Below are positions 1-8,080 of a stretch of 64,000 bases of DNA, piece by piece. Source of the stretch: Azospirillaceae bacterium (lineage in GTDB: Bacteria; Pseudomonadota; Alphaproteobacteria; Azospirillales; Azospirillaceae); the NCBI GenBank assembly GCA_031291675.1, contig JARLIO010000076.1, positions 62,001-126,000 on the forward strand, in the 5' to 3' direction. The translations under genes were made by a program, and so were the position numbers. Under the pieces are notes generated by a model. It worked only from the letters and a program-made list of their open reading frames with translations. It searched no databases and was not told where the DNA came from. Each line of letters starts with the position of its first letter. The first letter of the stretch is position 1.

Positions 1-825
1 CTGGGGCGTCAGGACCTGCGGGTCAACGAACGGGGCGATGGCATTTCGGTGTGGAATGCCGCCGGCGCCCGGGCCGAGGACAACGACGTCCGCTACGGCC
101 GTGATGGCATCCGCAGCACCTCCAGCCGGGATAACGTGTTTGCCGGCAACCGGTTTCACCAGCTTCGTTATGCAATCCATTACATGTGGACCGATGGTGG
201 CACCGTCAGCAACAACCTTTCCGAAGGCAATGACGCCGGTTTCGTCATCATGTTTTCGCGTAACCTGACGATCACCGGCAATGTCTCCCGCCACGACCAC
301 GACCATGGATTGCTCTTGAATTTCGCCAACGGCGCCCGGATCGAGGACAACGACGTCGTCGACGGCGGCACCGAATGCGTCTTCATCTACAACGCCAACG
401 ACAATGTCCTGAGACGAAACTGGTTCGAGGGCTGCCCGATCGGCGTCCATTTCACCGCGGGCTCCGAGCGCAACCGCTTCAGCGAAAACGCTTTCGTCAA
501 CAACCAGACCCAGGTGATGTATGTTGGGACGCGGTCGCTCGACTGGGCCACCGATGGTCGCGGCAATTACTGGAGTGATAATCCGGCCTTTGACCTGAAC
601 GGCACCGGCATTGCGGATATGCCCTACCGCCCCAATGACATCGTCGATCGGGTGGTCTGGGCGGTGCCGCTGGCCAAGCTGCTGCTCAACAGCCCGGCCG
701 TGCAACTGGTCCGTTGGGCGCAGGCCGAGTTTCCGGCGCTCACGCCCGGCGGCATCATCGATACCGCGCCCTTGATCCGGCCACCACCTCGCTCCCCGCT
801 GGCGCTGGAGTCCGCCCCGCCATGA
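1..825 (+). CDS. nosD: NosD, periplasmic copper-maturation protein for nitrous oxide reductase (5' end outside window)
   Basis: Open from the first base, so the N-terminus and signal peptide lie outside the window; 274 residues are visible. The sequence is a run of parallel beta-helix repeats with recurring N-D/N-x-F and G-I/G-V spacing, for example EDNDV twice and a DNVLRRNWFEG turn. This is the carbohydrate-binding/sugar-hydrolase-like repeat of NosD. In the family, NosD works in the periplasm with the NosFY transporter to build the copper-sulfide CuZ centre of NosZ. Its stop overlaps the nosF start (ATGA at 822-825), so the two are translationally coupled. nosR and nosZ would be expected upstream. 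The family call is secure because of both the fold and the nosDFYLX gene order. Confidence 0.95.
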   Translation: MGRQDLRVNERGDGISVWNAAGARAEDNDVRYGRDGIRSTSSRDNVFAGNRFHQLRYAIHYMWTDGGTVSNNLSEGNDAGFVIMFSRNLTITGNVSRHDHDHGLLLNFANGARIEDNDVVDGGTECVFIYNANDNVLRRNWFEGCPIGVHFTAGSERNRFSENAFVNNQTQVMYVGTRSLDWATDGRGNYWSDNPAFDLNGTGIADMPYRPNDIVDRVVWAVPLAKLLLNSPAVQLVRWAQAEFPALTPGGIIDTAPLIRPPPRSPLALESAPP

Positions 826-1772
826 ATGCCGTCCCTGCCACGGAGACAGCGAATGCCGTCACGCTTTCCGGCATCGGCAAGCGATATGGCCGCTATTGGG
901 CGGTTGACCAAGTCAGCCTGGCCCTCCGGCCCGGCGAGCGGCTGGCCCTGCTCGGACACAACGGCGCCGGGAAGACGACGCTGATGAAGCTGATGCTGGG
1001 ATTGATCCGGCCGGACGTCGGCACCATCGCGGTGTTGGGTGAACCGCCCGGCGACGCGGCCTCGCCCACCCGGCGTGCGATCGGTTTCCTGCCGGAGAAC
1101 GTTACGTTCCACGATGCCATGACCGGCCGCGAGACCTTGCGTTTCTATGCCCGCCTCAAACATCGGCCGGATCGGGAATGCCGGACCCTGCTTGATCGCG
1201 TCGGCCTGAGTGCCGCGGCCGACCACCGTGTCGGCACCTACTCCAAGGGAATGCGCCAGCGCCTTGGCCTCGCGCAGGCGCTGCTGGGTGACCCCCGGCT
1301 GCTCCTGCTCGACGAGCCGACCACGGGTCTCGACCCGGCGCTGCGCGAGGCGTTCTATGCAATCATCAGCGATCTGGCGGCCGGGGGATCGGCGGTTTTG
1401 CTGTCGTCCCACCTGCTGACCGAGTTGGAGGAGCGTACCGACCGTATCGCCGTGATGAACCAGGGGCGCCTGGTGGCTGCCGGCACGCTGGACCAATTAC
1501 GTGCTGATGCCGGCTTGCCGATCGAATTTCGCCTGCGGATCGCGGAAGGGCGGCTGGCCCCGGTGGCCGACGCCCTTGCCGCACTGGCACCACGCCGTGG
1601 TGGGCCGCTCGAACTGGTGGTGGCCTGCGCACCGGCCGACAAGATGGCGGTGTTGCGCATTGTCACAGGTTTGGGCGCCGATATCGGGGATCTTGAAATT
1701 GTTCTCCCTGGTCTTGATGCGATCTATACGCGCTTTACCGCCGATGCGATTCCCGGTGAGGTGACATCGTGA
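822..1772 (+). CDS. nosF: NosF, ABC transporter ATP-binding subunit for CuZ maturation
   Basis: 316-residue cytoplasmic ABC ATPase. Walker A GHNGAGKT is at residues 45-52, the signature YSKGMRQR at 140-147, Walker B LLLLDEP at about 160-166 and the H-loop His at 197. The Y-S-K-G-M-x-Q-R signature is typical of the NosF/DrrA group rather than of importers. It partners the NosY membrane subunit and NosD to supply sulfur species for the NosZ copper cluster. The ATG at 822 overlaps the nosD stop. An in-frame upstream start at 714 was rejected because it would lie inside nosD. The stop overlaps the nosY GTG by four bases. Confidence 0.96.
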   Translation: MNAVPATETANAVTLSGIGKRYGRYWAVDQVSLALRPGERLALLGHNGAGKTTLMKLMLGLIRPDVGTIAVLGEPPGDAASPTRRAIGFLPENVTFHDAMTGRETLRFYARLKHRPDRECRTLLDRVGLSAAADHRVGTYSKGMRQRLGLAQALLGDPRLLLLDEPTTGLDPALREAFYAIISDLAAGGSAVLLSSHLLTELEERTDRIAVMNQGRLVAAGTLDQLRADAGLPIEFRLRIAEGRLAPVADALAALAPRRGGPLELVVACAPADKMAVLRIVTGLGADIGDLEIVLPGLDAIYTRFTADAIPGEVTS

Positions 1773-2599
1773 CGGCCCTTGTGACCATTGCGGTCAAAGA
1801 GCTGCGCGACGGCCTGCGCAACCGCTGGGCCGTGACCGCCACCTTCGTCCTGGCGGGATTGGCCCTGGCTTTGGCATTCCTCGGCAGCGCCCCGACCGGG
1901 CATGTCGGTGTGCCCCCCTTGGCGGTCACCGTGGTGAGCTTGGCCAGCCTGACAGTGTTCCTGGTGCCCCTGATCGCCATCATCCTGTCCTATGACAGCC
2001 TGGTCGGTGAAGTTGAGCGGGGGACCATGCTGTTGCTGCTGACCTATCCGGTCCGCCGATGGGAGGTGGTGATCGGAAAGTTCGTCGGCCATACCGCCTT
2101 GCTGGGGCTGGCGATTACCGCCGGTTACGGTACGGCCGGGCTAGCCATCACCGCGACCGGTGGGACGGCTGTCGCCGGTCAGTGGCCGGCTTTTGTCACC
2201 CTGATTGTAACCTCGGTGGCGCTGGGTACTGCGTTCCTGGCCTTGGGTTATTTCATCAGCAGCCTAGTGCGCGAACGGGCCACAGCAGCCGGGATCGCGC
2301 TGGCGGTGTGGCTGATGTTGGTCCTTTTGTTCGACTTGGGACTGCTCGGCTTCCTGGCGGCCACCGAAGGCCGGGGCATCGCGCCCGGTCTGTTCCGCTG
2401 GGTGCTGATGCTCGACCCAGCCGACATATTTCGCCTGATCAATCTGGCGAGTTTTGCCGAAGTACGAAAATACTCCGGGATGGCCGGTTTGCCCGCCCTG
2501 GCCCAGGTCCCGACACCAGTATTGCTGGCGGGTTTGGGAGCCTGGATCGCGGTGCCGCTGGCACTGACGATCGCTGTATTTTCCCGGAGATCGTTATGA
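1769..2599 (+). CDS. nosY: NosY, ABC transporter permease for CuZ maturation
   Basis: 276-residue ABC-2 type membrane protein. It opens with the family motif AVKELRDGLRNRW just after a GTG start that overlaps the nosF stop (GTGA). Hydrophobic segments lie at roughly residues 20-40, 50-75, 105-130, 140-165, 175-195 and 248-270, consistent with six transmembrane helices. A cytoplasmic stretch DSLVGEVERGTMLLLLTYP follows the second helix and is characteristic of NosY-like permeases. It forms the transporter with NosF and docks NosD on the periplasmic side. It overlaps nosL by four bases (ATGA at 2596-2599), so nosDFYL forms one tightly coupled unit. Confidence 0.95.
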   Translation: MTALVTIAVKELRDGLRNRWAVTATFVLAGLALALAFLGSAPTGHVGVPPLAVTVVSLASLTVFLVPLIAIILSYDSLVGEVERGTMLLLLTYPVRRWEVVIGKFVGHTALLGLAITAGYGTAGLAITATGGTAVAGQWPAFVTLIVTSVALGTAFLALGYFISSLVRERATAAGIALAVWLMLVLLFDLGLLGFLAATEGRGIAPGLFRWVLMLDPADIFRLINLASFAEVRKYSGMAGLPALAQVPTPVLLAGLGAWIAVPLALTIAVFSRRSL

Positions 2600-3132
2600 C
2601 ACGCACCGCCACCCTTCTTCTCGTCCCGATCCTGTTCGCCCTGGTCGCCTGCGGTCCGGCCAAAACCGCCGATATTCCGCGCCCGGCGCCCTATGATGCC
2701 CAAGCCAAGGCCCATTTCTGCGGCATGGCGCTGGGCGAACATGACGGCCCCAAGGCGCAGGCCTGGGTCGAGGGACAGGACAAGCCCTATTGGTTCAGCT
2801 CGGTCCATGATCTGATTGCCTTCACATTGCTTCCCGAAGAACCGAAGAGCATCCAGGCCCTCTATGTCACCGATATGACCCGGGCACCCGACTGGGCACA
2901 CGCCCAGGATGGCGGTTGGGTCGATGCGCGCAAGGCGGTCTATGTCATCGACAGCGACATCACGGCCACGATGGGCATGGTCGAGGAGGTCCCTTTCGGC
3001 GACCGCAACGCGGCCGATGTCTTTGCCCGTCAGCATGGCGGCCGGGTCGTCGGTTTCGACCAAATTCCGACGGACAATATCCTGGGGTCGGCAACCGCCG
3101 ACCCGATCGCGCCGTCGAATCCCACTCCATAA
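2596..3132 (+). CDS. nosL: NosL, copper-binding outer-membrane/periplasmic lipoprotein
   Basis: 178-residue lipoprotein. A short signal peptide ends in the lipobox LVAC with the lipidated Cys at residue 19. The mature protein carries the diagnostic NosL motif HFCGMALGEHDGPKAQAW, in which Cys42 and Met44 are the likely Cu(I) ligands. NosL delivers copper to apo-NosZ in cooperation with NosDFY. The second half matches the NosL ferredoxin-like repeat (LYVTDMTRAPDW, AVYVIDSD). The start at 2596 is fixed by the overlap with nosY and by the signal peptide. A longer in-frame reading from 2059 lies entirely inside nosY and was rejected. Confidence 0.95.
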   Translation: MTRTATLLLVPILFALVACGPAKTADIPRPAPYDAQAKAHFCGMALGEHDGPKAQAWVEGQDKPYWFSSVHDLIAFTLLPEEPKSIQALYVTDMTRAPDWAHAQDGGWVDARKAVYVIDSDITATMGMVEEVPFGDRNAADVFARQHGGRVVGFDQIPTDNILGSATADPIAPSNPTP

Positions 3133-3152
3133 AGCGAGGGAGAACCGCCGCC

Positions 3153-4157
3153 ATGCCGTCCTTGATCAGCCGCCGCCGGGCCATCAGCATTCTTGCCGCC
3201 GCCGCCGGTCTCCCGATCCTCATCGGCGACCCGCGTCGCGCCAGGACCGCCGCCGCCGAGCTGTTCGAATGGCGGGGCACAGCGATGGGCGCAGCCTCCA
3301 GCATCGCGCTCTATCACCCCGATCGCAACGCCGCGCGCGCCCTGATCGCCGATTGCGTCGCCGAGATCGATCGATTGGAAGACATCCTGAGCCTGTATCG
3401 GCCCGGTTCGGCGCTGTGTCGCCTGAACCGGGTCGGGCGGCTGGACAACCCACCGCTGGAGCTGGTGGAATTGCTGGCCGAGGCCCGGACCTTCAGTCTT
3501 GCCAGCGATGGTGCCTTCGATTTCACGGTCCAACCGTTGTGGGTGCTCTATGCCGGGCATTTCGGAACCCGGGGCGCCGACCCCAACGGTCCCGCTGAAG
3601 CGGCCATTGCCGCCGCGCGGGCGCGGATCGACTATCGCAAGGTCGGCTTCGACACCACCCGGGTCGAACTGTTGGGCCCCGATATGGCACTGACCTTCAA
3701 TGGCATCGCCCAGGGGTTTGTCACCGACAAGGTCACCGCTCTGCTGCGCGCCCGCGGCGTGCAGCATGTTCTGGTTCACCTCGACAAGGCCCGGGCGATC
3801 GGACCCCATGCCGATGGCCGGCCGTGGCAGGTCGGTATCGCCGATCCCACCGCATCCGAGCGATCCCTGGTCACCCTTGATGTTGTCGACCAGGCCGTCG
3901 GAACCTCGGGCGGGTATGGCACTGTTTTCGACCCGGCGGGCCGCTTCACCCATTTGTTCGTACCGGCCACGGGCCATTGTGCTCATTTCAACGCCGAGGT
4001 GACGGCGGTGACCGCCACGGCGGTTCGTGCCGACGCCTTGTCGACCACGCTGTCCGTCGTGCCATGGGAGCGCGCCGCGGCGATCGTCAAGGCCGTCGGC
4101 GGCGCGACCGTCTATTTCGTCGACTTTGAAAATCGCGTCACCCGGATGACGGCGTAA
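3153..4157 (+). CDS. nosX: NosX, ApbE-family FAD:protein FMN transferase
   Basis: 334-residue periplasmic flavin transferase. The N-terminus has a twin-arginine signal (SRRRAIS at residues 6-12, then an Ala-rich h-region), as usual for NosX. ApbE-type motifs follow: FEWRGTAMGA near the start, EIDRLEDILSLYRP.S, SDGAFDFTV, TFNGIAQGFVTD, TSGGYG and ADALSTTLSV. NosX attaches FMN covalently to a Thr of NosR, which feeds electrons to N2O reduction. It lies 20 bp after nosL, with GAGGGAGAA upstream as ribosome-binding site. The motif that usually has a Gly pair before the R-A-x-G turn reads HLDKARAIG here, a deviation worth checking. It is the last visible nos gene. Confidence 0.92.
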   Translation: MPSLISRRRAISILAAAAGLPILIGDPRRARTAAAELFEWRGTAMGAASSIALYHPDRNAARALIADCVAEIDRLEDILSLYRPGSALCRLNRVGRLDNPPLELVELLAEARTFSLASDGAFDFTVQPLWVLYAGHFGTRGADPNGPAEAAIAAARARIDYRKVGFDTTRVELLGPDMALTFNGIAQGFVTDKVTALLRARGVQHVLVHLDKARAIGPHADGRPWQVGIADPTASERSLVTLDVVDQAVGTSGGYGTVFDPAGRFTHLFVPATGHCAHFNAEVTAVTATAVRADALSTTLSVVPWERAAAIVKAVGGATVYFVDFENRVTRMTA

Positions 4158-4165
4158 CGTCGGCG

Positions 4166-4230
4166 CTAGAGCATTTTCCGACCAAGCGGGTACTGGTTGG
4201 GCGTAGAAGATGCGTTGAAACATAAGGGCT
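4166..4230. repeat. Alphaproteobacterial intergenic repeat, left part
   Basis: The stretch beginning GCTAGAGCATTTTCCGACC and ending near GCGTTGAAACATAAGGGCT resembles, from memory, a dispersed non-coding repeat common in Rhizobiales and Rhodospirillales genomes. It sits between the convergent nosX and modC genes and runs straight into the perfect palindrome at 4231-4268. It has no coding potential. Confidence 0.45.
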
Positions 4231-4268
4231 AGAGCCGTTTCCGATCCAACGTGATCGGAAACGGCTCT
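4231..4268. repeat. Perfect 16-bp palindromic hairpin between convergent nosX and modC
   Basis: Arms AGAGCCGTTTCCGATC (4231-4246) and its exact reverse complement (4253-4268) are separated by the six bases CAACGT. It lies between two convergent operons and could act as a bidirectional terminator or mRNA 3' stabiliser, although no long T run follows. The hairpin at 63451-63482 has the same loop-proximal core (TTTC-T/C-GATCCAAC), so this is a dispersed element rather than a private terminator. Confidence 0.7.
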
Positions 4269-4312
4269 GGTCATTTGGCTTTGACCTCGCGCACTCGACG
4301 CCTCGCCCTGTC

Positions 4313-5440
4313 TCAGAGGGCCGCCATGGTCTCGGGCCCCGGGGCTCGGCCCAGGCTTTCGGCATCAAGGGCCATGGCCTTGAACAGGGCGAATACCGGC
4401 TTGCCCGGGGCGAGGTCAAGGTCATGGGCGGACAAACGGCTGATCCGTGCCACCAGCTGCCAGCGTCCGATCTGAACCAGCACATCGGCATGGGCCTCGC
4501 TCTCGTCTGCGGTATCGGCGATATCGACGACCGTTCCCGGCAGGATGTTGATCAGGCTGACGCCCTGGGGTCGCGTGACGGCGAGCCCGATGTCGCGGTC
4601 GCGGATCGCGACGCGCACCGCGGTGCCGACCGGCAGAGCGAGGTACGGAACCTGAAGCACGCCACCGTCGAAGGTCAGCCGGGTCAGACCAAAACGCGTG
4701 TCATGGTCCTCAATGCGGGTGTCAATGACGGTACGCGGATGGTCTTGCCCGGTCAGGCGCCGCACGTCGAGCCGCCGCATCACATCGGCCACCGGGCCCG
4801 CGGCGACGACACGGCCGGACTCCAGCAGAACCAGGGTTCCGGCCAGCCGGATCACTTCGTCCAGGGCGTGGCTGACATAGACGATCGGCAGCTTCAACTC
4901 GTCGCGCAGGCGTTCGATATAGGGCAGGATTTCGGCCTTGCGATCGGCGTCGAGTGAAGCCAGCGGTTCGTCCATCAACAACAGTCGGGGGCTGGCCAAC
5001 AGGGCCCGGCCGATCGCAACCCGTTGTTTTTCACCACCTGACAAGGTCGACGGCCGGCGCTGCAGCAGATCGCCGATCCCCAACAGCTCGACGATCGGGG
5101 CGAATTGGGCCCAGCGCTCGCCGGCCGGGGTGAACCACCGGCCATAGAGCAGGTTGTTGCGCACCGACAGATGCGGAAACAGCCGGGCGTCCTGGAACAC
5201 ATAACTGATACGGCGCCGGTTCGGCGGCAGATGGATGTGGTGCTTCGAATCGAACAGGGCCCGGCCGTCAAGGGTGATATGGCCGCGGTCAGGGCGCAGC
5301 AAGCCGCCGATCATATTGACCAGGGAACTTTTGCCCGCGCCCGAATGGCCGAACAGCGCGGTGACGCCGCCGGCGCCGGTGAATTGCGCGTCGACCGTGA
5401 AGGCACCCAGACGGCACGTGATATCAACATCCAGAATCAT
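4313..5440 (-). CDS. modC: ModC, molybdate ABC transporter ATP-binding protein
   Basis: 375-residue ATPase. Walker A GHSGAGKSS is at residues 31-39, the signature LSGGEKQR at 133-140 and Walker B LLLMDEP at 153-159. A SYVFQDARLFPHLSVRNNLLYG segment is typical of ModC. The C-terminal third (about 290-360) is a Mop-like oligobinding domain (GVSLINILPGTVVDI) that binds molybdate and can feed back on transport. The ATG at 5440 follows modB by 19 bp. As the last gene of modABC it powers uptake of molybdate, the metal needed by nitrate reductases, formate dehydrogenases and other molybdoenzymes. Confidence 0.96.
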   Translation of the reverse strand: MILDVDITCRLGAFTVDAQFTGAGGVTALFGHSGAGKSSLVNMIGGLLRPDRGHITLDGRALFDSKHHIHLPPNRRRISYVFQDARLFPHLSVRNNLLYGRWFTPAGERWAQFAPIVELLGIGDLLQRRPSTLSGGEKQRVAIGRALLASPRLLLMDEPLASLDADRKAEILPYIERLRDELKLPIVYVSHALDEVIRLAGTLVLLESGRVVAAGPVADVMRRLDVRRLTGQDHPRTVIDTRIEDHDTRFGLTRLTFDGGVLQVPYLALPVGTAVRVAIRDRDIGLAVTRPQGVSLINILPGTVVDIADTADESEAHADVLVQIGRWQLVARISRLSAHDLDLAPGKPVFALFKAMALDAESLGRAPGPETMAAL

Positions 5441-5459
5441 GGGTCGGGGGAGCCTTGGG

Positions 5460-6161
5460 TCAGGCGGTGCGGCCTTGGAGGCGGCGCTTCAGCACCAGCG
5501 ACAAGCGGTTCGACAGCATCAGCGCCGCCAGCGACAGGACCACGGAAATGACAGTCAGCCTTAACGCCGGCACGTCGCCGGTCGGGCTCTGGGTGAAGCT
5601 GTAGATCGCCAGGGGGATGGTCTGCGTTTCGCCCGGGATGTTGGAGACAAAGGTGATCGTGGCCCCGAATTCGCCCAGGCCGCGGGCAAAGGACAGGATC
5701 AGGCCGGCCAGGATGCCGGGCAGGATCAGGGGCAGGGTGACGGTCAGAAAAACCATGGCGCGGTTTGCGCCCAGGGTCGAGGACGCTTCCTCGAGTCGCC
5801 GGTCAACGCCTTCGATCGACAAACGGATCGCCTGGACCATCAGGGGAAAGCCCATCACGGCCGATGCAACCGCGGCGCCGGTCCAGCGAAAGGCGATGAC
5901 GATGCCCAGCACCCGATCCAGCCATTCGCCGATCACGCCGCGCTGACCCAGGGTCAGCAGCAGGATATAGCCCGTGACGACCGGTGGCAGGATCAGCGGC
6001 AGATGGACCAGGCCGTCGACCAGGCTTTTGCCCGGAAAGCTGTGACGGGCGAGGACCACGGCAACGGCGACCGCGATCGGCAGGCTGGTGACGGCACTGC
6101 AGATCGCGACCTTGAGGCTGAGCATCAAGGCGTCATATTCGACGCCGGTCAGAATTCCCAC
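5460..6161 (-). CDS. modB: ModB, molybdate ABC transporter permease
   Basis: About 233 residues with five or more hydrophobic helices. It carries the importer EAA-type loop EASSTLGANRAMVFLTVTLPLILPGILAG followed by FARGLGEFGATITFVSNIPGET, which is diagnostic for ModB. Start choice is uncertain: GTG at 6161, 5 bp after the modA stop, gives the usual family length, while a TTG at 6170 would overlap the modA stop (TTGA). A reading from 6242 would add about 27 residues encoded inside modA and was rejected. It is the inner-membrane channel for molybdate, between modA and modC in one operon. Confidence 0.94.
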   Translation of the reverse strand: MGILTGVEYDALMLSLKVAICSAVTSLPIAVAVAVVLARHSFPGKSLVDGLVHLPLILPPVVTGYILLLTLGQRGVIGEWLDRVLGIVIAFRWTGAAVASAVMGFPLMVQAIRLSIEGVDRRLEEASSTLGANRAMVFLTVTLPLILPGILAGLILSFARGLGEFGATITFVSNIPGETQTIPLAIYSFTQSPTGDVPALRLTVISVVLSLAALMLSNRLSLVLKRRLQGRTA

Positions 6162-6166
6162 GCGCG

Positions 6167-6970
6167 TCAACCGGCCGATGCGGGCGCCGGCGTAAAGCCG
6201 AAACGGGCGAACACCGCCTGGGCGTCGGCGGACTTCAGCCATTCCAGGAACGAAGCGGCATCGGCACTGGTGGTGGTTGCCGTCAGCGCCGCGGGATAGA
6301 TGATCGGCGGATGGCTGTCGGCGGGGAAGGTGTCGACCACCCGGACGCCTTTGTCGGCCATCGCGTCGGTCGCATAGACGATGCCGAACAGGGCCTCGCC
6401 CCGCGACACCAGCGCCAGGGCGGAGCGGACGCTGTCAGCGCGTGCCAGGCGCGGTTCCACCGCGGCCCAGACCCCGAGCTTCTCCAGCGCCGCCTGGGCA
6501 TAAATGCCGGCCGGGACATGCGCGGGGTCGCCGCTGGCGAGGCGGGAGTTGGCGACCAGTTGCGCCAGCGGAAAACCGGGTGCGATATGGATCTGGGTCG
6601 CGTTGCCGGCCTGGGTGATCAGCACCAGGGCATTGCCCAGCAGGTTGAAGCGGCTCTCGGGCTTGATCAGCTTGCGGTCGGCGAGCCAATTCATCCAGTC
6701 GAGATCGGCGGAGATGAACACATCGGCCGGGGCCTTGTTCTCGATTTGCCGGGCCAGGGTCGAACTGGCGGCATAGGAGGCCACGAAGGTTTTGCCGGTC
6801 TTGGTCTGCCAATCCTTGCCCAGGGTATCGAGCGCATCCTTGAGGCTGGCCGCCGCATAAACTGTCACATCCGCGGCGTGGGATGCGAAGGGCATCAGGA
6901 TCAGGGTTGTAGCGACCGCCAGACCACGCAGCCAAGCGCCAACATTTGTGCCACTGAGATTCCGTTTCAT
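6167..6970 (-). CDS. modA: ModA, periplasmic molybdate-binding protein
   Basis: 267 residues with a signal peptide of about 32 residues, probably cleaved after ASHA. The mature protein begins DVTVYAAASLKDAL, the standard ModA opening in which the Ser and nearby residues bind the oxyanion. Further family motifs are SYAASSTLARQIENKAPADVFISAD, GNALVLI, VPAGIYAQAALEKLGVW and GEALFGIVYATDA. It is the first gene of modABC, and a candidate ModE box lies just upstream at 6991-7014. No modE gene is present in the window. The family call is secure. Confidence 0.96.
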   Translation of the reverse strand: MKRNLSGTNVGAWLRGLAVATTLILMPFASHAADVTVYAAASLKDALDTLGKDWQTKTGKTFVASYAASSTLARQIENKAPADVFISADLDWMNWLADRKLIKPESRFNLLGNALVLITQAGNATQIHIAPGFPLAQLVANSRLASGDPAHVPAGIYAQAALEKLGVWAAVEPRLARADSVRSALALVSRGEALFGIVYATDAMADKGVRVVDTFPADSHPPIIYPAALTATTTSADAASFLEWLKSADAQAVFARFGFTPAPASAG

Positions 6971-6990
6971 CTACCGGCTCCGATTTGGAT

Positions 6991-7014
6991 CTTTGTATAT
7001 CGAGGAATATTACG
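6991..7014 (-). promoter_or_regulatory. Candidate ModE (Mo-box) operator upstream of modA
   Basis: On the minus strand the sequence reads CGTAATAT, seven bases, then TATACAAAG. It approximates the known ModE half-sites (CGnTATAT and TATATAACG) with two or three mismatches and a plausible spacing. It lies 20-45 bp upstream of the modA ATG, where molybdate-bound ModE would block transcription. The match is imperfect, so confidence is modest. Confidence 0.35.
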
Positions 7015-7138
7015 AGAAGTCGCAAATGAGAAGGGGTTTTTCAGGGGGCGCGCAATGATGGCTACCGGGGGTTGTGTATCTGTTGGCGCGGGCCGGAGGT
7101 GACATCGTAAGCTATGACGGGTGATCGGGTCCCGCAGG

Positions 7139-7816
7139 TCAGCGCTGATGAACCCGGGCGAGGATCGCAAGCAGATCGCTGAAGCCCCGGCCCTGGCCGC
7201 TGACATGATCGCGGATCGCCTCGGCCGCCCGGTCGGGATCGTGGTCCATGATGGCCTGGAAGACGGCCTGGTGTTCCGCCAGCGAACTTTTCAGCCGGCC
7301 GACCAAGCGCAATTGCAGCCGCCGATAAGGGCGCAGCCGTCGCTGCAAGGTCGTGGCCTGCTCGGCCAGAAAATGATTCTGGCTGGCCTCGTAGAGGGCA
7401 AGATGAAATTTTTCGTTGCAAAAGTAATAGTCGTCGGGGTTCTGGCGTTCGCAGGCCGCGGCGCAGGCGCCATGAGCCGCGGCCAGGGCAACACGATCTG
7501 GCTCCGTCAGGCGGCGTGCCGCCAGCCGGGCGCAGAACGCTTCAAGCTCGGCCATGACCTCGAACATTTCCAGGATCAACTGCGGATCAGCCTGGGGCAC
7601 GATCGCGCCACGCCGCGGCCGGATCTCGATCAGCCCAACCGCGGCCAGGTTATGCAAGGCCTCGCGCACCGGGGTGCGCGATACCTGGTAGCGCTCGGCC
7701 AATTCCATTTCGTCGAGCCGCGTCCCGGGTCGCAACTGCTGGGTGACAATTTCCTCCTCCAGCCGCTGCCGGATGGCCTCGGAAAGCTTGGGTTTGGGCG
7801 ATTCGATCTCTTGCAA
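7139..7816 (-). CDS. mdcY: GntR-family (FadR/FCD) repressor of the malonate operon, MatR/MdcY-like
   Basis: 225 residues. An N-terminal winged helix spans residues 11-73 (LRPGTRLDEMELAERYQVSRTPVREALHNLAAVGLIEIRPRRGAIV), followed by an all-helical FCD ligand-binding domain to about residue 215, with metal/ligand His at EKFHLAL and EHQAVF and a final His in IRDHV. It is transcribed away from mdcA with 264 bp between the coding regions. An operator identical to the one I recall for Rhizobium MatR lies at 7925-7938. By analogy it represses the mdc operon and is released by malonate or malonyl-CoA. The usual Klebsiella and Pseudomonas mdc regulator is LysR-type, so this is the MatR/MdcY variant. 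Confidence 0.85.
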   Translation of the reverse strand: MQEIESPKPKLSEAIRQRLEEEIVTQQLRPGTRLDEMELAERYQVSRTPVREALHNLAAVGLIEIRPRRGAIVPQADPQLILEMFEVMAELEAFCARLAARRLTEPDRVALAAAHGACAAACERQNPDDYYFCNEKFHLALYEASQNHFLAEQATTLQRRLRPYRRLQLRLVGRLKSSLAEHQAVFQAIMDHDPDRAAEAIRDHVSGQGRGFSDLLAILARVHQR

Positions 7817-7908
7817 AACGCGGGGGACTCCTTATCGCGGGGGTCGAGGCTATCACGGTGGCGTCTGCGGGCTCACGCCGAATTTTGCCCGATCGCTGAT
7901 CTGGATCA

Positions 7909-7938
7909 AATACAAGAACTTGAATCGTGTATACAAGA
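7909..7938 (-). promoter_or_regulatory. MatR/MdcY operator region between mdcY and mdcA
   Basis: The minus strand of 7925-7938 reads TCTTGTATACACGA, which matches base for base the MatR operator TCTTGTA/TACACGA as I remember it from Rhizobium work. A second half-site (TTCTTGTATTTG on the minus strand, about 7909-7918) lies 15 bp away. The site is in the shared divergent promoter region, so one repressor could control both its own gene and mdcA. Confidence 0.7.
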
Positions 7939-8033
7939 TAGCCAATGTTGAATGCAGCAAGCGGCGACCCGTGGGTCTCACACGGTCGTCGTCCGCTGCA
8001 GCGGGCGTCACGCGCCACAGCCGGCGAACGCCC

Positions 8034-8055
8034 GTGCGGGGCTCCGGCCCCGCAC
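8034..8055 (+). other. Strong hairpin in the mdcA leader
   Basis: GTGCGGGGC (8034-8042) and its exact complement GCCCCGCAC (8047-8055) enclose a TCCG tetraloop. The hairpin ends 25 bases before the mdcA ATG and has no T run, so it looks like a leader stem (stability or translation control) rather than a terminator. Confidence 0.5.
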
Positions 8056-8080
8056 CCATCGCCTGTTCAAGGATGGACAC

